Below are positions 13,528 to 21,611 of a stretch of 25,906 bases of DNA, in pieces. The notes below the pieces were generated by a model, which saw nothing but the letters and a program-made list of their open reading frames with translations, was not told where the DNA came from and did no database searches. Each line of letters starts with the position of its first letter. Position 1 is the first letter of the stretch. Location: positions 1 to 25,906 of IMG/VR virus record IMGVR_UViG_3300048921_000058. One strand, given 5' to 3'. A program made the position numbers and the translations under genes. This DNA is from a virus.

Positions 13528-14004
13528 ATGAGCCTGATCGATATTGAGCGTGCGATGAAACACGTTCTGGCTGAACCCGAAGATCAAGATTTGGTTCAGG
13601 ACAAGCTGGATGCGGCCGAGGGTGCCGCCATGAAGTACCTCAATCGGCGCGTGTTTCTCGATCAGGCCGCCATGGATTTGGCAAAAGCAAGTATTCCCAC
13701 CCTGATGCAGTCTGCTCGCGCCGCGAACACCGCAGCCGTTGAAGCCGCGAACGCTGTTGATGACGCTCGCGACCGATGCGTTCTGCTCGATTACGCCAGG
13801 CAAGCGCTTGCCGATGCGCATGAGGAAATCGACGCAATCGCCTACGGAATGCTGCTGAAGCCTGAGTTCACGGCGGCATGCCTGCTCACACTCGGCCACT
13901 TGTTCGCGAACCGCGAGGATGTGGTGGTGGGCGCCGTTGCAACAGAATTGCCAATGGCCTCCAAACACCTACTGACTCCTCTTCGCGCGAGGATGGGGGT
14001 GTGA
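13528..14004 (+). CDS. Head-tail connector protein (gp6-like adaptor)
   Basis: A 158-residue helical protein similar to the HK97 gp6 type adaptor, which forms a ring beneath the portal. Visible features are SLIDIERAMKHVLAEPEDQDLVQDKLDAAEGAAMKYLNR (2-40) and the C-terminal KPEFTAACLLTLGHLFANRED (111-131). Between them is an Ala-rich insertion (about 55-90), longer than in HK97 gp6 itself. It begins two bases after the preceding stop, and its own stop overlaps the next start. The neighbours' order (adaptor, stopper, gp10-like, terminator) supports the role. Confidence 0.8.
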   Translation: MSLIDIERAMKHVLAEPEDQDLVQDKLDAAEGAAMKYLNRRVFLDQAAMDLAKASIPTLMQSARAANTAAVEAANAVDDARDRCVLLDYARQALADAHEEIDAIAYGMLLKPEFTAACLLTLGHLFANREDVVVGAVATELPMASKHLLTPLRARMGV

Positions 14005-14345
14005 TGCGCGCCGGCCGACTTCGTCACCGAATCGATATCCAGCGGAAGGTGACGGGCCGCGATCCTGACACTGGAGAAGTGATCAAGGAGTCTTGGGTTA
14101 CTAAGTGGGAGAAATGCCCGGCTGCATTTGAGCCGTTGAGTAGCCGCGAATTCATCGCTGCCAAGGCTGAGCAGGGCGAGGCGACCGCGCGCGTCGTTAT
14201 TCGATATCGCCCAGGTGTCCTGCCGACGATGAGAATCCTGTATCGCGGCGACATCTACACCATTGTTGGCCCGCCATTGGCCGACCCGGTATCTGGTAAG
14301 GATTACCTCAGCATTCTGGTGTCCACGGGGGTGAACGATGGGTGA
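14004..14345 (+). CDS. Head closure / head-tail joining protein
   Basis: 113 residues with the typical start MRAGRLRHRIDIQRKV and the following PDTGEVIKESWVTKWEKCPAAFEPLSSREFIAA. The protein is small and beta-rich, as in the SPP1 gp16/HK97-type stopper family (PF05521-like). It plugs the connector after packaging and provides the docking surface for the tail. The start ATG overlaps the previous stop (TGATG) and its end overlaps the next gene by eight bases. I assign it with good confidence from its N-terminal motif and its position. Confidence 0.88.
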   Translation: MRAGRLRHRIDIQRKVTGRDPDTGEVIKESWVTKWEKCPAAFEPLSSREFIAAKAEQGEATARVVIRYRPGVLPTMRILYRGDIYTIVGPPLADPVSGKDYLSILVSTGVNDG

Positions 14346-14802
14346 TTTTTGGCTCCAGGGAGTGGATGGCGTCGTCGGAAAGATGCGTGGGCTGGCGCCG
14401 AAGTTACGGCGCTCCGGACTGAAGAAGGCCGCTCGGCGAGCCATGAACATTGTCCGTGACTCGGCGAAAGCCAAAGCCAAAACCATCGACGATCCGGAAA
14501 CCGCCGCAAAGATCTGGAAGAACATCGTCACGCAGGACTCCCCCAAGGAAGGCGCCCAGGTTGGCGGTGTGGTGATGCGCGTGGGGGTTCGAGGCGGTGC
14601 TGGTGCAAACCAATACAGCAAGGACGCATCGGGAAACCCGGGCGGGGACACCAGGCACTGGCGTTATATCGAGTTCGGTACCGAGCACAACCCAGCTGCT
14701 CCCTTCATGCGTCCAGCCCTGGCCGACAACGTCGGTCCAGTCACCGAAAAATTCGCCAATGAATTGAGTGCTGAGATCGACGCAGCGCTGAGAGGGCAGT
14801 GA
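14338..14802 (+). CDS. HK97 gp10-like tail completion protein
   Basis: 154 residues. The N-terminal region (QGVDGVVGKMRGLAPKLRRSGLKKAARRAMNIVRDSAKA) and the C-terminal RHWRYIEFGTEHNPAAPFMRPAL block are diagnostic of the HK97 gp10 family, a neck component between head and tail. The gene is nested in a chain of overlapping genes: its ATG lies inside the end of the head-closure gene, and its TGA overlaps the following ATG. It is basic at the N-terminus and has no membrane segment. Confidence 0.88.
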   Translation: MGDFWLQGVDGVVGKMRGLAPKLRRSGLKKAARRAMNIVRDSAKAKAKTIDDPETAAKIWKNIVTQDSPKEGAQVGGVVMRVGVRGGAGANQYSKDASGNPGGDTRHWRYIEFGTEHNPAAPFMRPALADNVGPVTEKFANELSAEIDAALRGQ

Positions 14803-15170
14803 TGTTCGCACCCATTTTCAAGGTTTGCTCGGCTGATTCCGGCGTTGGTGCGCTGATCGGCGCCGGTACCGAGTGCCGGCTCTACCTGTTTGGCGAGGCG
14901 CCGGCGGATGTGATCAAACCCTACGCGGTTTGGCAGACGATCGGCGGCGCGCCGGACAACTATCTGGCCGACCGTCCCGATAGCGACCGATTTGAGCTGC
15001 AGGTCGATGTTTATGGCACGGCTGCGACCCAGACAAGGAATGTTGCTCGGGCTATTCGTGACGCCATTGAGCAAAAGGCTTATGTGACCCGTTGGGGCGG
15101 CGAATCGCGCGACGCTCCGACCAAAACTTACCGCTACAGCTTCGACGTGGACTGGTGGGTATCCCGCTGA
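14802..15170 (+). CDS. Tail terminator-like protein (DUF3168 family)
   Basis: 122 residues from the ATG at 14802 (the GTG one codon earlier is less likely). It begins MFAPIFKVCSADSGVGALIG and contains LYLFGEAPADVIKPYAVWQTIGGAPDNYL and DRFELQVDVYGTAATQTRNVARAIRDAIE, the signature of DUF3168/tail-terminator proteins. The family caps the tail tube and joins it to the connector. It is followed by an intrinsic terminator before the tail tube gene. Confidence 0.85.
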   Translation: MFAPIFKVCSADSGVGALIGAGTECRLYLFGEAPADVIKPYAVWQTIGGAPDNYLADRPDSDRFELQVDVYGTAATQTRNVARAIRDAIEQKAYVTRWGGESRDAPTKTYRYSFDVDWWVSR

Positions 15171-15189
15171 CCGCCCGATGTAATCAATG

Positions 15190-15211
15190 CCCGCCTTGTG
15201 CGGGTTTTTTT
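15190..15211 (+). terminator. Intrinsic terminator inside the late operon, before the tail tube gene
   Basis: CCCGC (15190-15194), a five-base loop and GCGGG (15200-15204) are followed by seven T bases. It would separate head-connector genes from tail genes unless Q-modified polymerase reads through. A near copy of its right arm, T-run and following ATGC recurs at 16797-16811. Confidence 0.85.
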
Positions 15212-15234
15212 ATGCCCGACATACGGAGAAACCC

Positions 15235-15726
15235 ATGTCGATCCTCACCCAAGGAACCAAGATTTACGCTCTGGTGCCACCGATGACCGGTACCGGCCCG
15301 CTGACCGTGCTGCCCATCGATTGCGCTACCGCTTTCAACCCGGGTGGTGCACCGGCCGACCAGATCGACGACACCTGTCTGGAAGACACTGTCCGTAAAT
15401 CCAAAAAAGGCCTGCGCACCCCCGGCCAGGCTTCGATGACCATCCTGGCCGACCCGCGCAACGCCAGTCATATTCGCCTGCATCAGCTCTCCGAGGCTGA
15501 CGGTGAAACCACGATCAAGTGGGCTGTGGGTTGGTCTGACGGCACCGCCGCTCCGACGGTAAATACGGCTGGCGATGATTTCGAGCTGCCAGAAGCACGC
15601 ACCTGGTTCGTCTTCGAAGGCTATGTCGCGGATTTCCCGTTCGACTTCGCCGGCAACGCGAACGTCAGTACCGCTGTTTCCATCCAGCGATCCGGCGGCT
15701 CAGCCTGGATTCCGAGAACTGCATAA
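15235..15726 (+). CDS. Major tail tube protein
   Basis: 163 residues starting [16 protein letters not shown], with a beta-rich body: [43 protein letters not shown] and [30 protein letters not shown] (about residues 124-153). This is typical of the lambda V/HK97-type tube protein family that stacks as hexamers around the tape measure protein. GGAG (15225-15228) precedes the ATG at six bases. A longer reading from 15187 crosses the terminator and is rejected. It follows the tail terminator gene and precedes the assembly chaperones, as in HK97. Confidence 0.9.
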   Translation: MSILTQGTKIYALVPPMTGTGPLTVLPIDCATAFNPGGAPADQIDDTCLEDTVRKSKKGLRTPGQASMTILADPRNASHIRLHQLSEADGETTIKWAVGWSDGTAAPTVNTAGDDFELPEARTWFVFEGYVADFPFDFAGNANVSTAVSIQRSGGSAWIPRTA

Positions 15727-15735
15727 GGCCGACCC

Positions 15736-16068
15736 ATGAAACTGGCAGATCTGAAAAAGAAGGGAGGCGTCATCACCGACGCCTTCGTGAAGAAGTCCGT
15801 CGAATGGACCCACAACGTCAAGGGCAAGGACGTTACCGAAAAGTTCGATATCCACGTCCGCCGGCACGCGTTTGGCGTCATGGAAGCAATGTTCATCGGT
15901 GGCGAGGCGCAGAAATACCGGAACGCGCGCTATCTGGCCGCCAGTGTGTTTCTCGGCCCTGATGGCGCCGAGGAGCTGCCGTTCGACGATGCGGTCAACC
16001 TCGACCCTGGACTGGGCATTGCCCTGCTGCAGGCCGTGAACGAGGTCAATGCCCCAGTAAAAAACTGA
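15736..16068 (+). CDS. Tail assembly chaperone G
   Basis: 110 residues, MKLADLKKKGGVITDAFV..., acting with its frameshifted GT form to hold the tape measure protein during tail assembly. Residues EWTHNVKGKDVTEKFDIHVRRHAFGVMEAMF lie near 22-52. The last codons are GTA-AAA-AAC followed at once by TGA. The heptamer A-AAA-AAC (16059-16065) in this phase is a classic -1 slippery site. No chaperone domain was named from a database; the call rests on position between tube and tape measure genes, length and the frameshift. Confidence 0.85.
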   Translation: MKLADLKKKGGVITDAFVKKSVEWTHNVKGKDVTEKFDIHVRRHAFGVMEAMFIGGEAQKYRNARYLAASVFLGPDGAEELPFDDAVNLDPGLGIALLQAVNEVNAPVKN

Positions 16069-16118
16069 CAGCCGCCGATGAGTTGCACCACGAACTGGTG
16101 CTCAACGGAGTCGGCGGC
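16059..16118 (+). promoter_or_regulatory. Programmed -1 ribosomal frameshift site with downstream stem-loop
   Basis: The slippery heptamer A-AAA-AAC (16059-16065) is followed immediately by the G stop codon TGA (16066-16068). After a five-base spacer, GCCGCCGA (16071-16078) pairs perfectly with TCGGCGGC (16111-16118). Inside it, GTTG/CAAC and CACCA/TGGTG (16082-16106) form a further interrupted stem with loop CGAAC. This combination is the usual design for tail chaperone frameshifting. Confidence 0.85.
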
Positions 16119-16352
16119 CGCACGATCGCGGAGCTCAAACGGAACATGAGCTACGCGGAAATGCTGTCATGGGCGGCGTATCGGGAGAAATACGGATCTT
16201 TCAACCCGATGCATCGTCAGGAGCAGATGTCGGCCATCATTGCACTGCAGGTTCACCGGCTCGGTTCTGGCAAGGCTGACCTGATCGACTTCATGCCGCA
16301 TGCCGAGCGCCCAGCGCTCACGCTGGAACAGGCGATGGAGGATTGGGTGTAA
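16065..16352 (+). CDS. T domain of the GT tail assembly chaperone (-1 frameshift extension)
   Basis: This frame has no well-placed ribosome-binding site or ATG. It is entered from gene G by a -1 shift at A-AAA-AAC (16059-16065) to give a GT fusion of about 205 residues. The T part reads LTAADELHHELVLNG, then GGRTIAELKRNMSYAEMLSWAAYREKYGSFN and ends TLEQAMEDWV. The SYAEMLSWAAYRE stretch with its downstream M/Q-rich helix is typical of T domains in HK97-like phages. The join lies at 16065, the last base of the slippery codon. Confidence 0.88.
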   Translation: MTAADELHHELVLNGVGGRTIAELKRNMSYAEMLSWAAYREKYGSFNPMHRQEQMSAIIALQVHRLGSGKADLIDFMPHAERPALTLEQAMEDWV

Positions 16353-16404
16353 TCGGTGTCGTAGTTGATGATAGATTCCCAAGTTAATTCTTGGAGGGTT
16401 TGAT

Positions 16405-16770
16405 GTGAGAAAAACATCTCTATCGGCGCTGATTTTGTCGATGGCCGCAGGGAGTGCGCAAGCCGAAACAACTATGGATCACATATCCATGCAAGTTATT
16501 TCCTATCGTTCTTTCGCTGCTGCAAATTTATGCCATGTGAACTCAGGTCTTTATGGGCAAGTTCTACAGCAACGGGAAAAAGGTATAAGCAAGAGCGCGC
16601 TTGAGGAAAAGCTTGATGTGGCCAGTGCTCCGGCGATACAGGAAATTATTGATACCGCTTATAGACCGCCAAATTCCCAAGTAGTACAGCCTGAAGATTT
16701 TTATAAGAGCTGCATTGCTTCCCAGCAGGCAGTGATTCAGAAAGAAATCGCAGGCATGTCGACTAAATAA
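16405..16770 (+). CDS. Secreted moron protein of unknown function (possible superinfection exclusion)
   Basis: 121 residues from a GTG (16405) with GGAGG (16393-16397) seven bases upstream; the nearby ATG at 16403 is followed by a stop. A Sec signal peptide is clear: MRKTS, a hydrophobic ALILSMAAG core and an AQA cleavage site before Glu21. The mature part of about 101 residues is helical with two cysteines (Cys43, Cys103), so it probably carries a periplasmic disulfide. It is visibly A+T-richer than the tail genes and is followed by its own terminator, both marks of a moron. It sits between the tail chaperones and the tape measure gene, where HK97 carries its gp15 superinfection-exclusion gene, but it is not obviously homologous. 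Its function is unproven. Confidence 0.8.
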   Translation: MRKTSLSALILSMAAGSAQAETTMDHISMQVISYRSFAAANLCHVNSGLYGQVLQQREKGISKSALEEKLDVASAPAIQEIIDTAYRPPNSQVVQPEDFYKSCIASQQAVIQKEIAGMSTK

Positions 16771-16786
16771 GCTTGCAGCCATCCAG

Positions 16787-16808
16787 ACCCGCTACGGCGG
16801 GTTTTTTT
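16787..16808 (+). terminator. Intrinsic terminator after the moron
   Basis: ACCCGC (16787-16792), loop TACG and GCGGGT (16797-16802) followed by seven T bases. It ends moron transcription just before the tape measure gene. Q-modified late transcription must read through it for the tape measure protein to be made. Confidence 0.87.
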
Positions 16809-16825
16809 ATGCTTGGAGAAAAGTT

Positions 16826-19800
16826 ATGTCATCCCGTTCGCTGGGCACGTTGACACTGGATCTCGTTGCCAAAATCGGCGGCTTTCAGCAGAACATGGAT
16901 CAGGCATCAAGGTCTGTTGCGGGGTCAGGCTCAGCTGCAGTAAAGGCTTCCGCTCAGGTTCAAGTTCTCGAGCGGCAGTTCTCATCATTGGCTGGTGTGG
17001 CATCTAGAATTGCAGGGCCACTCGCTGCCGCATTCAGTGTAAACGGCATTTACAACGCCAGTGAGGCATACAGCACCCTGACGAACAGGCTGAAGCTTGT
17101 AACCAATGGCTCTGTAGAGCTTGCTACTGCTCAGGCAGCTGTATTCGGTATCGCCCAAGATGCTCGGCAGCCCCTGACCGCGACCGCCGAACTTTACCAG
17201 CGCATCGCGACGAATCAAAAGGAGTTGAAGCTCACTGGCGAAGGTGTGGCCGGCATCGTCGGCACAATCAGCAAAACGCTTGCGATCTCCGGTTCATCTG
17301 CCGAAAGCGCGAATGCCGCGTTGATTCAGCTCGGCCAGGCATTTGCCTCCGGAGTATTGCGCGGCGAGGAGCTGAATTCGGTTCTAGAGCAGGCCCCCGC
17401 GCTGGCTCAGGCGATCGCGAAAGGCATGGGCAAGACTGTTGGTGATTTGCGCAACCTCGGCGAACAAGGACTGCTCACCGCTGACGCCGTAGTGAAGGCC
17501 CTTCAGAACCAAGAAGGCGCCGTTGATTCGTTGTTTTCGAAAATGACGGCAACCATTGGGGGCAGCCTTACAGTCGTAGGAAACTCAATCACTCGGTATA
17601 TCGGTGAGATTGACCAGTTGACCGGTGCGAGCGGCAAGATCGCCGGCGAAATTCTCGCTTTTGCCAAAACCTACGATAGTGGCGTGCCACTTGTTCTTGA
17701 TGGGATCCGCGAGCACTCTGATGCTCTTTCACAAATTCTGACCACTGGCCTTTATATTGCGCTCGGTAAAGTTGCTGGCGGGTTCGCGCAGCAGGGCGCT
17801 GCGGCGATTTCGACTGCTGTAGCGAACCAAACAGCTCTTGCTTCCTCGGCCGCACTTGCCAAGCAGGATCTGTTGGCGGCTCAGGCCAAACAACTGGACG
17901 CCAAAGCATCGGTTCAGCGGGCAAATCTTGAGTTGAGCGCCGCACAGGGAAAGGTCGCTTCAGATCGGGTGCGCCAGGCCTCAGAGCTGGCCAACATCCA
18001 ATCCGTACAAGCCGCACTTGCTGCCGAGTTGACGCTTGAGCAGGAGCGCTTGAAAGCGCAGATCAACGAGCAGGGGCGCGCAGCGTCGGTTGCTCGGATC
18101 TCCGAGATTCGTCTCGCACAGGTCGCGGTGATCAAGCAGGTTGAAGCCGCGGAACGCTCCTTGGCCAGCACTACGGTGGCGTCCTCGGCACTCGTGGAAA
18201 AGGCCTATGCAGGGCGAACTGCAGCAACATTGGCTTTCGCTGAAACGACCGCCGCCGTCAACGCGCTGAGCGTCGCATCGAATAATGCCGCTGCCGCAGC
18301 CAGCGTAACCGGGCGGGCATTTTCCGCACTTGCAACTGCGGGTAGCGGAGCCTTGGCGATGCTCGGCGGCCCGGTAGGGCTGGTGTTCATCACAGCCGCC
18401 GCCGCGCTTTCCTTCATCGACTTTCGCAGCAGTGCCGACAAGGCAAAAGAGGGCCTTGAGCAGCTTCAGGGGCCGTTGGATCAGGTAATCGCCAGATTCA
18501 AATCCATGACAGAGGAGCAACGCGCCGGCGCCCTGGTTCGCTGGAGTGAGGCACAGGTTGATGCGGTGAAGGCCGCAAAAGGAGAGCTGGATACCCTCCA
18601 GGCGACTCTGAAAAAAGGGGTTCTGGGATCTGACTCGCTTTCTCTGCCGTCGAGGATTGCGGGTTCCAGCAACGACGAAACGATCAAAAGAGCTCAGGCA
18701 TACGAGGATTTGCGTACGAGGATTGACGAAGCCGCGAAAAGCGGTCAGTCGATCATTCCTATTTTGGAGGAGGCGGGCAAGGTACCTGGCGTTTCACCGA
18801 AGTTGGTAGATGACCTGAAAAAAGGCGCTGAAGCATGGTCGACGCAGAACCAAGTTGCCAGGGAAGCTGAAGATCGTCAGCGCATACTCCGGGGCGAGAT
18901 GGACAAAACCGCCGCATCGGCGGCGAATGGCGCAGCGGCGACCGGCGGAATGACCACTGCCGGCGAGAAGTACCTGAAAACCTTGCAGGCTCAGTTGGGC
19001 AAGCTGCAGGACAACAACGACGCGGTGAAGGAAGCCACCCGATACCTGGACCAGCACAAGGAACTGAGCGAGGCTGATCGGACGGCGATTATGTCCGTCG
19101 CCTACGCTACGAAAGCTCAGGATGAAGCCAACAAGGCCGCCACCAAATCGACGAAGGACGCAGCCAAAGCCCAGACCTCTCTGAAGGAGCAGTTGAAGCA
19201 GGCTGCTGCCGGTTTTCTCGACCTTAAAAAATCGTTCGATCCGGTGGGCGCAGCATCTGAGCAATTTCAGAAGTCGACCGGGCAGCTCAACCTTCTTTTC
19301 AAGAATGGGAAGATCACCCAGGAAGATTACGGCAAGGGCACCGCGTGGCTGGCAGAGCAATTCAATACTGCCACCAAGGCAGCGCTCGGCCTGTCACAGG
19401 CTGAGGAATACCGCCTTGAGCTGGAGAAGAAGCTCAACAATGATCGCGCTCAATACGCGAGCCAGGCCGCGGCAGTCGGGCAGGGTGATAAGGAAGCCGA
19501 ACGCGCGCAGCAGCGCCTGGAGCTTGAGCGTGAGACGAACGAGCGTCTGCTTTCGCTTCGCACCGAACTGGCCAATGCTACGACGGAAAAGCAGCGCAAT
19601 GACCTGCAAGCCCAGATTGATCTGACGAACGAGTATCTGCCGAAACAGGTTGATGCCATGCGTGAGGGTTTCAGGCAGATCGACGAAGCCCAGGCGGATT
19701 GGTCAAATGGTGCGCGATCAGCGTTTGCCAATTACATGGACAGCGCTTCGAACGTCGCCGAGCAGACGAAGAACCTGTTTTCTGACGCCCTCAACGGCAC

Positions 19801-20407
19801 AGAAGACGCGCTGGTGAACTTCGTCAAAACGGGAAAGCTTTCGTTCCGGGATCTGGCTGATTCGATCGTCGAGGACTTGATCCGGATCCAGATCCGGCAG
19901 GCCGCCGTCGGCTTTCTCGGAGGTTTTGCCGGGCTGTTCAGCGGCGGTGGTGGGGCTTCTACCCTGGGCGCCGGCACCATGACCGGTTTCAGCGAGGGCA
20001 GCATGGTGATGAATGCCAAGGGTGGCGTTTACGACTCGCCAAGTCTTTCGTCCTTTTCGAACCAGATTCACGACAGCCCGCAGATGTTCGCGTTTGCCAA
20101 GGGCGCCGGCATCTTCGCGGAGGCCGGCCCAGAGGCAATTATGCCGCTGACCCGAGCCGCTGATGGATCTCTTGGCGTTCGCGCGATCGGCAACGGCGAC
20201 ACCTCGGCGGCAGAAACCGCAGCCACTGAAACCTCCTCGATCGGCGGAATTACCCAGTACATCACCGTCCAAGGTTCGGCTGATGACGCCACACTGGCGC
20301 GCATCCAGCAAGCGGCCAAGCAGGGCGCTCAGGATGGCTACAGCATGGTGCTTCGCGATCTAAAAATGAACGGCCCAGCCCGGCAGCTAATTGCCAGAAA
20401 TCGATAG
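16826..20407 (+). CDS. Tail tape measure protein
   Basis: A 1193-residue protein that sets tail length and helps eject DNA. The N-terminal TMP domain is visible (SLGTLTLDLVAKIGGFQQNMDQASRSV and the SKTLAISGSSAESANAALIQLGQAFASGVLRGEELNSV stretch). Next is a long Ala/Gln/Glu coiled-coil zone (about residues 340-480), a hydrophobic segment (about 506-530, GALAMLGGPVGLVFITAAAALSF), a second coiled-coil region (about 690-960), and a lambda-family C-terminal block (NYMDSASNVAEQTKNLFSDALNGTEDALVNFVKTGKLSFRDLADSIVEDLIR) followed by a glycine-rich hydrophobic stretch. At roughly 0.15 nm per residue, the tail would be on the order of 180 nm, an inference. No lysozyme domain is apparent. GGAG (16815-16818) precedes the ATG. 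Confidence 0.93.
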   Translation: MSSRSLGTLTLDLVAKIGGFQQNMDQASRSVAGSGSAAVKASAQVQVLERQFSSLAGVASRIAGPLAAAFSVNGIYNASEAYSTLTNRLKLVTNGSVELATAQAAVFGIAQDARQPLTATAELYQRIATNQKELKLTGEGVAGIVGTISKTLAISGSSAESANAALIQLGQAFASGVLRGEELNSVLEQAPALAQAIAKGMGKTVGDLRNLGEQGLLTADAVVKALQNQEGAVDSLFSKMTATIGGSLTVVGNSITRYIGEIDQLTGASGKIAGEILAFAKTYDSGVPLVLDGIREHSDALSQILTTGLYIALGKVAGGFAQQGAAAISTAVANQTALASSAALAKQDLLAAQAKQLDAKASVQRANLELSAAQGKVASDRVRQASELANIQSVQAALAAELTLEQERLKAQINEQGRAASVARISEIRLAQVAVIKQVEAAERSLASTTVASSALVEKAYAGRTAATLAFAETTAAVNALSVASNNAAAAASVTGRAFSALATAGSGALAMLGGPVGLVFITAAAALSFIDFRSSADKAKEGLEQLQGPLDQVIARFKSMTEEQRAGALVRWSEAQVDAVKAAKGELDTLQATLKKGVLGSDSLSLPSRIAGSSNDETIKRAQAYEDLRTRIDEAAKSGQSIIPILEEAGKVPGVSPKLVDDLKKGAEAWSTQNQVAREAEDRQRILRGEMDKTAASAANGAAATGGMTTAGEKYLKTLQAQLGKLQDNNDAVKEATRYLDQHKELSEADRTAIMSVAYATKAQDEANKAATKSTKDAAKAQTSLKEQLKQAAAGFLDLKKSFDPVGAASEQFQKSTGQLNLLFKNGKITQEDYGKGTAWLAEQFNTATKAALGLSQAEEYRLELEKKLNNDRAQYASQAAAVGQGDKEAERAQQRLELERETNERLLSLRTELANATTEKQRNDLQAQIDLTNEYLPKQVDAMREGFRQIDEAQADWSNGARSAFANYMDSASNVAEQTKNLFSDALNGTEDALVNFVKTGKLSFRDLADSIVEDLIRIQIRQAAVGFLGGFAGLFSGGGGASTLGAGTMTGFSEGSMVMNAKGGVYDSPSLSSFSNQIHDSPQMFAFAKGAGIFAEAGPEAIMPLTRAADGSLGVRAIGNGDTSAAETAATETSSIGGITQYITVQGSADDATLARIQQAAKQGAQDGYSMVLRDLKMNGPARQLIARNR

Positions 20408-20422
20408 AAACAGGAGTACCGC

Positions 20423-21007
20423 ATGGCTATCGAATGGCCGGCTTCGCTGTGCCCGAACGAAATGACGTGGGGCATGGTTTACAACAATCGGAGCTTCACC
20501 TCGACGCTTTCAAATGCCCAGCAGATCGTTGGATACCCGGGTTCCTATTGGCAGTGCACGCTCACATTCAACTCCATGAGCCGCGCCAAAGAACGGCAGC
20601 TGTCTGCTGTTATTGGTCGGCTTCAGGGGATGCTCGGAACCGTGAACATTCCTGCGTTCACTCGCCGGCGCACCGACTCGATTGGAGCGCCGGTGGTGAT
20701 CACCGGTAATGCCCAGGCAACCGTGATGACAATCGGCGGCGTTACCGCAAGCCGTAAGGTCTTCAGCTACGGCGACTACATCAGCATCAACGGTGAGATG
20801 TTCGAGATTGTTGATGACGCGTCATCGAATGCACAGGGCAGGGTTCAGGTGACGCTTAACAAGCGAATCCGAAAGGCCCTGGTCGCTGGCGCCGCCGTTG
20901 AGTACCGCAATCCGTTCGCAGAGATGCGGCGAACGGACGACAACCACAGCTTCACCATTCAGCCCTTGGTGGCCAATGGCACGCTGCAACTCAGGGAGGC
21001 CTTCTGA
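20423..21007 (+). CDS. Minor tail protein (distal-tail-like, after tape measure)
   Basis: 194 residues, beginning MAIEWPASLCPNEMTWGMVYNNRSFTSTL. A beta-rich middle (QATVMTIGGVTASRKVFSYGDYISINGEMFEIVDDA) and the C-terminal NPFAEMRRTDDNHSFTIQPLVANGTLQLREAF fit the distal tail or M/L-type minor tail proteins of Pseudomonas siphophages. It would connect tube to tip. AGGAG (20412-20416) lies six bases before the ATG, and the stop overlaps the next start by one base. Assignment rests on position and general resemblance. Confidence 0.75.
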   Translation: MAIEWPASLCPNEMTWGMVYNNRSFTSTLSNAQQIVGYPGSYWQCTLTFNSMSRAKERQLSAVIGRLQGMLGTVNIPAFTRRRTDSIGAPVVITGNAQATVMTIGGVTASRKVFSYGDYISINGEMFEIVDDASSNAQGRVQVTLNKRIRKALVAGAAVEYRNPFAEMRRTDDNHSFTIQPLVANGTLQLREAF

Positions 21008-21609
21008 TGCCCTCAGCATTCCCGTTCAGCCAGAACGTGGTGAACATCATCGCCACTGGCCGGTTCATGCCGGTCTACGCCGTGCAGCTCGATTTCGTGG
21101 ACGGCATGGTCTTCGCGCACACCGGTACCGGCGACCTGGTGGTCGACGGCATCACCTATCAAGGGGTGGGCAATTTCGGCCAGGTCAGCCAGTCGCAGGA
21201 AAGCGACAACTCCGGCTCGCCGATGTCGGTCGAGCTGACCCTGAGCGGCCTGGATGCCTACATCCTCTCCGAGACGAACGTGCGCGGTTGCCGAGGCCGA
21301 ATGGCCAAGGTCCTGTTCGTGGTGTTCGACGAGGCTGGCAACTACGCGGCGGACATCCTGTTTTCCGGCCGAATGGATGCAGCCAAGTTCTCGTTCGCCG
21401 GCAACGGCCAGGACGGCAACAGCATCACCGTGCCCGTGGTCGACCGGATGGCTGAGTGGAGCCGCACCGGTACCGAACGCTTCACCGACGAAAACCACCG
21501 CGCGCGCCACGACGGCGACCGGTTCTTCTACGCCATCGCCCAGATGTCCGAGTGGCCCATTTACTGGGGCTCGAAGAAGGACGCACCGACATTCACCTAT
21601 GGAAGTTAG
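21007..21609 (+). CDS. Minor tail protein, DUF2163-like
   Basis: 200 residues, starting MPSAFPFSQNVVNIIATGRFMPVYAVQLDF. The blocks VYAVQLDFVDGMVFAHTGTGDLVVDGITYQGVGNFGQVSQSQESDN (23-67) and ILFSGRMDAAKFSFAGNGQDGNSITVPVVDRMAEWSRTGTERFTDENH resemble the phage hub/DUF2163 family that lies next to the NlpC/P60-like peptidase in tail tips. It carries no catalytic motif. The start overlaps the preceding stop (TGATG). I call it a tail-tip hub component by analogy. Confidence 0.75.
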   Translation: MPSAFPFSQNVVNIIATGRFMPVYAVQLDFVDGMVFAHTGTGDLVVDGITYQGVGNFGQVSQSQESDNSGSPMSVELTLSGLDAYILSETNVRGCRGRMAKVLFVVFDEAGNYAADILFSGRMDAAKFSFAGNGQDGNSITVPVVDRMAEWSRTGTERFTDENHRARHDGDRFFYAIAQMSEWPIYWGSKKDAPTFTYGS

Positions 21610-21611
21610 CC

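Noticed and set aside
16083-16352. Stand-alone T gene from a TTG at 16083
   Set aside because: No ribosome-binding site is present, and the frame is reached exactly by a -1 shift at the slippery heptamer, so it is expressed as the GT fusion.
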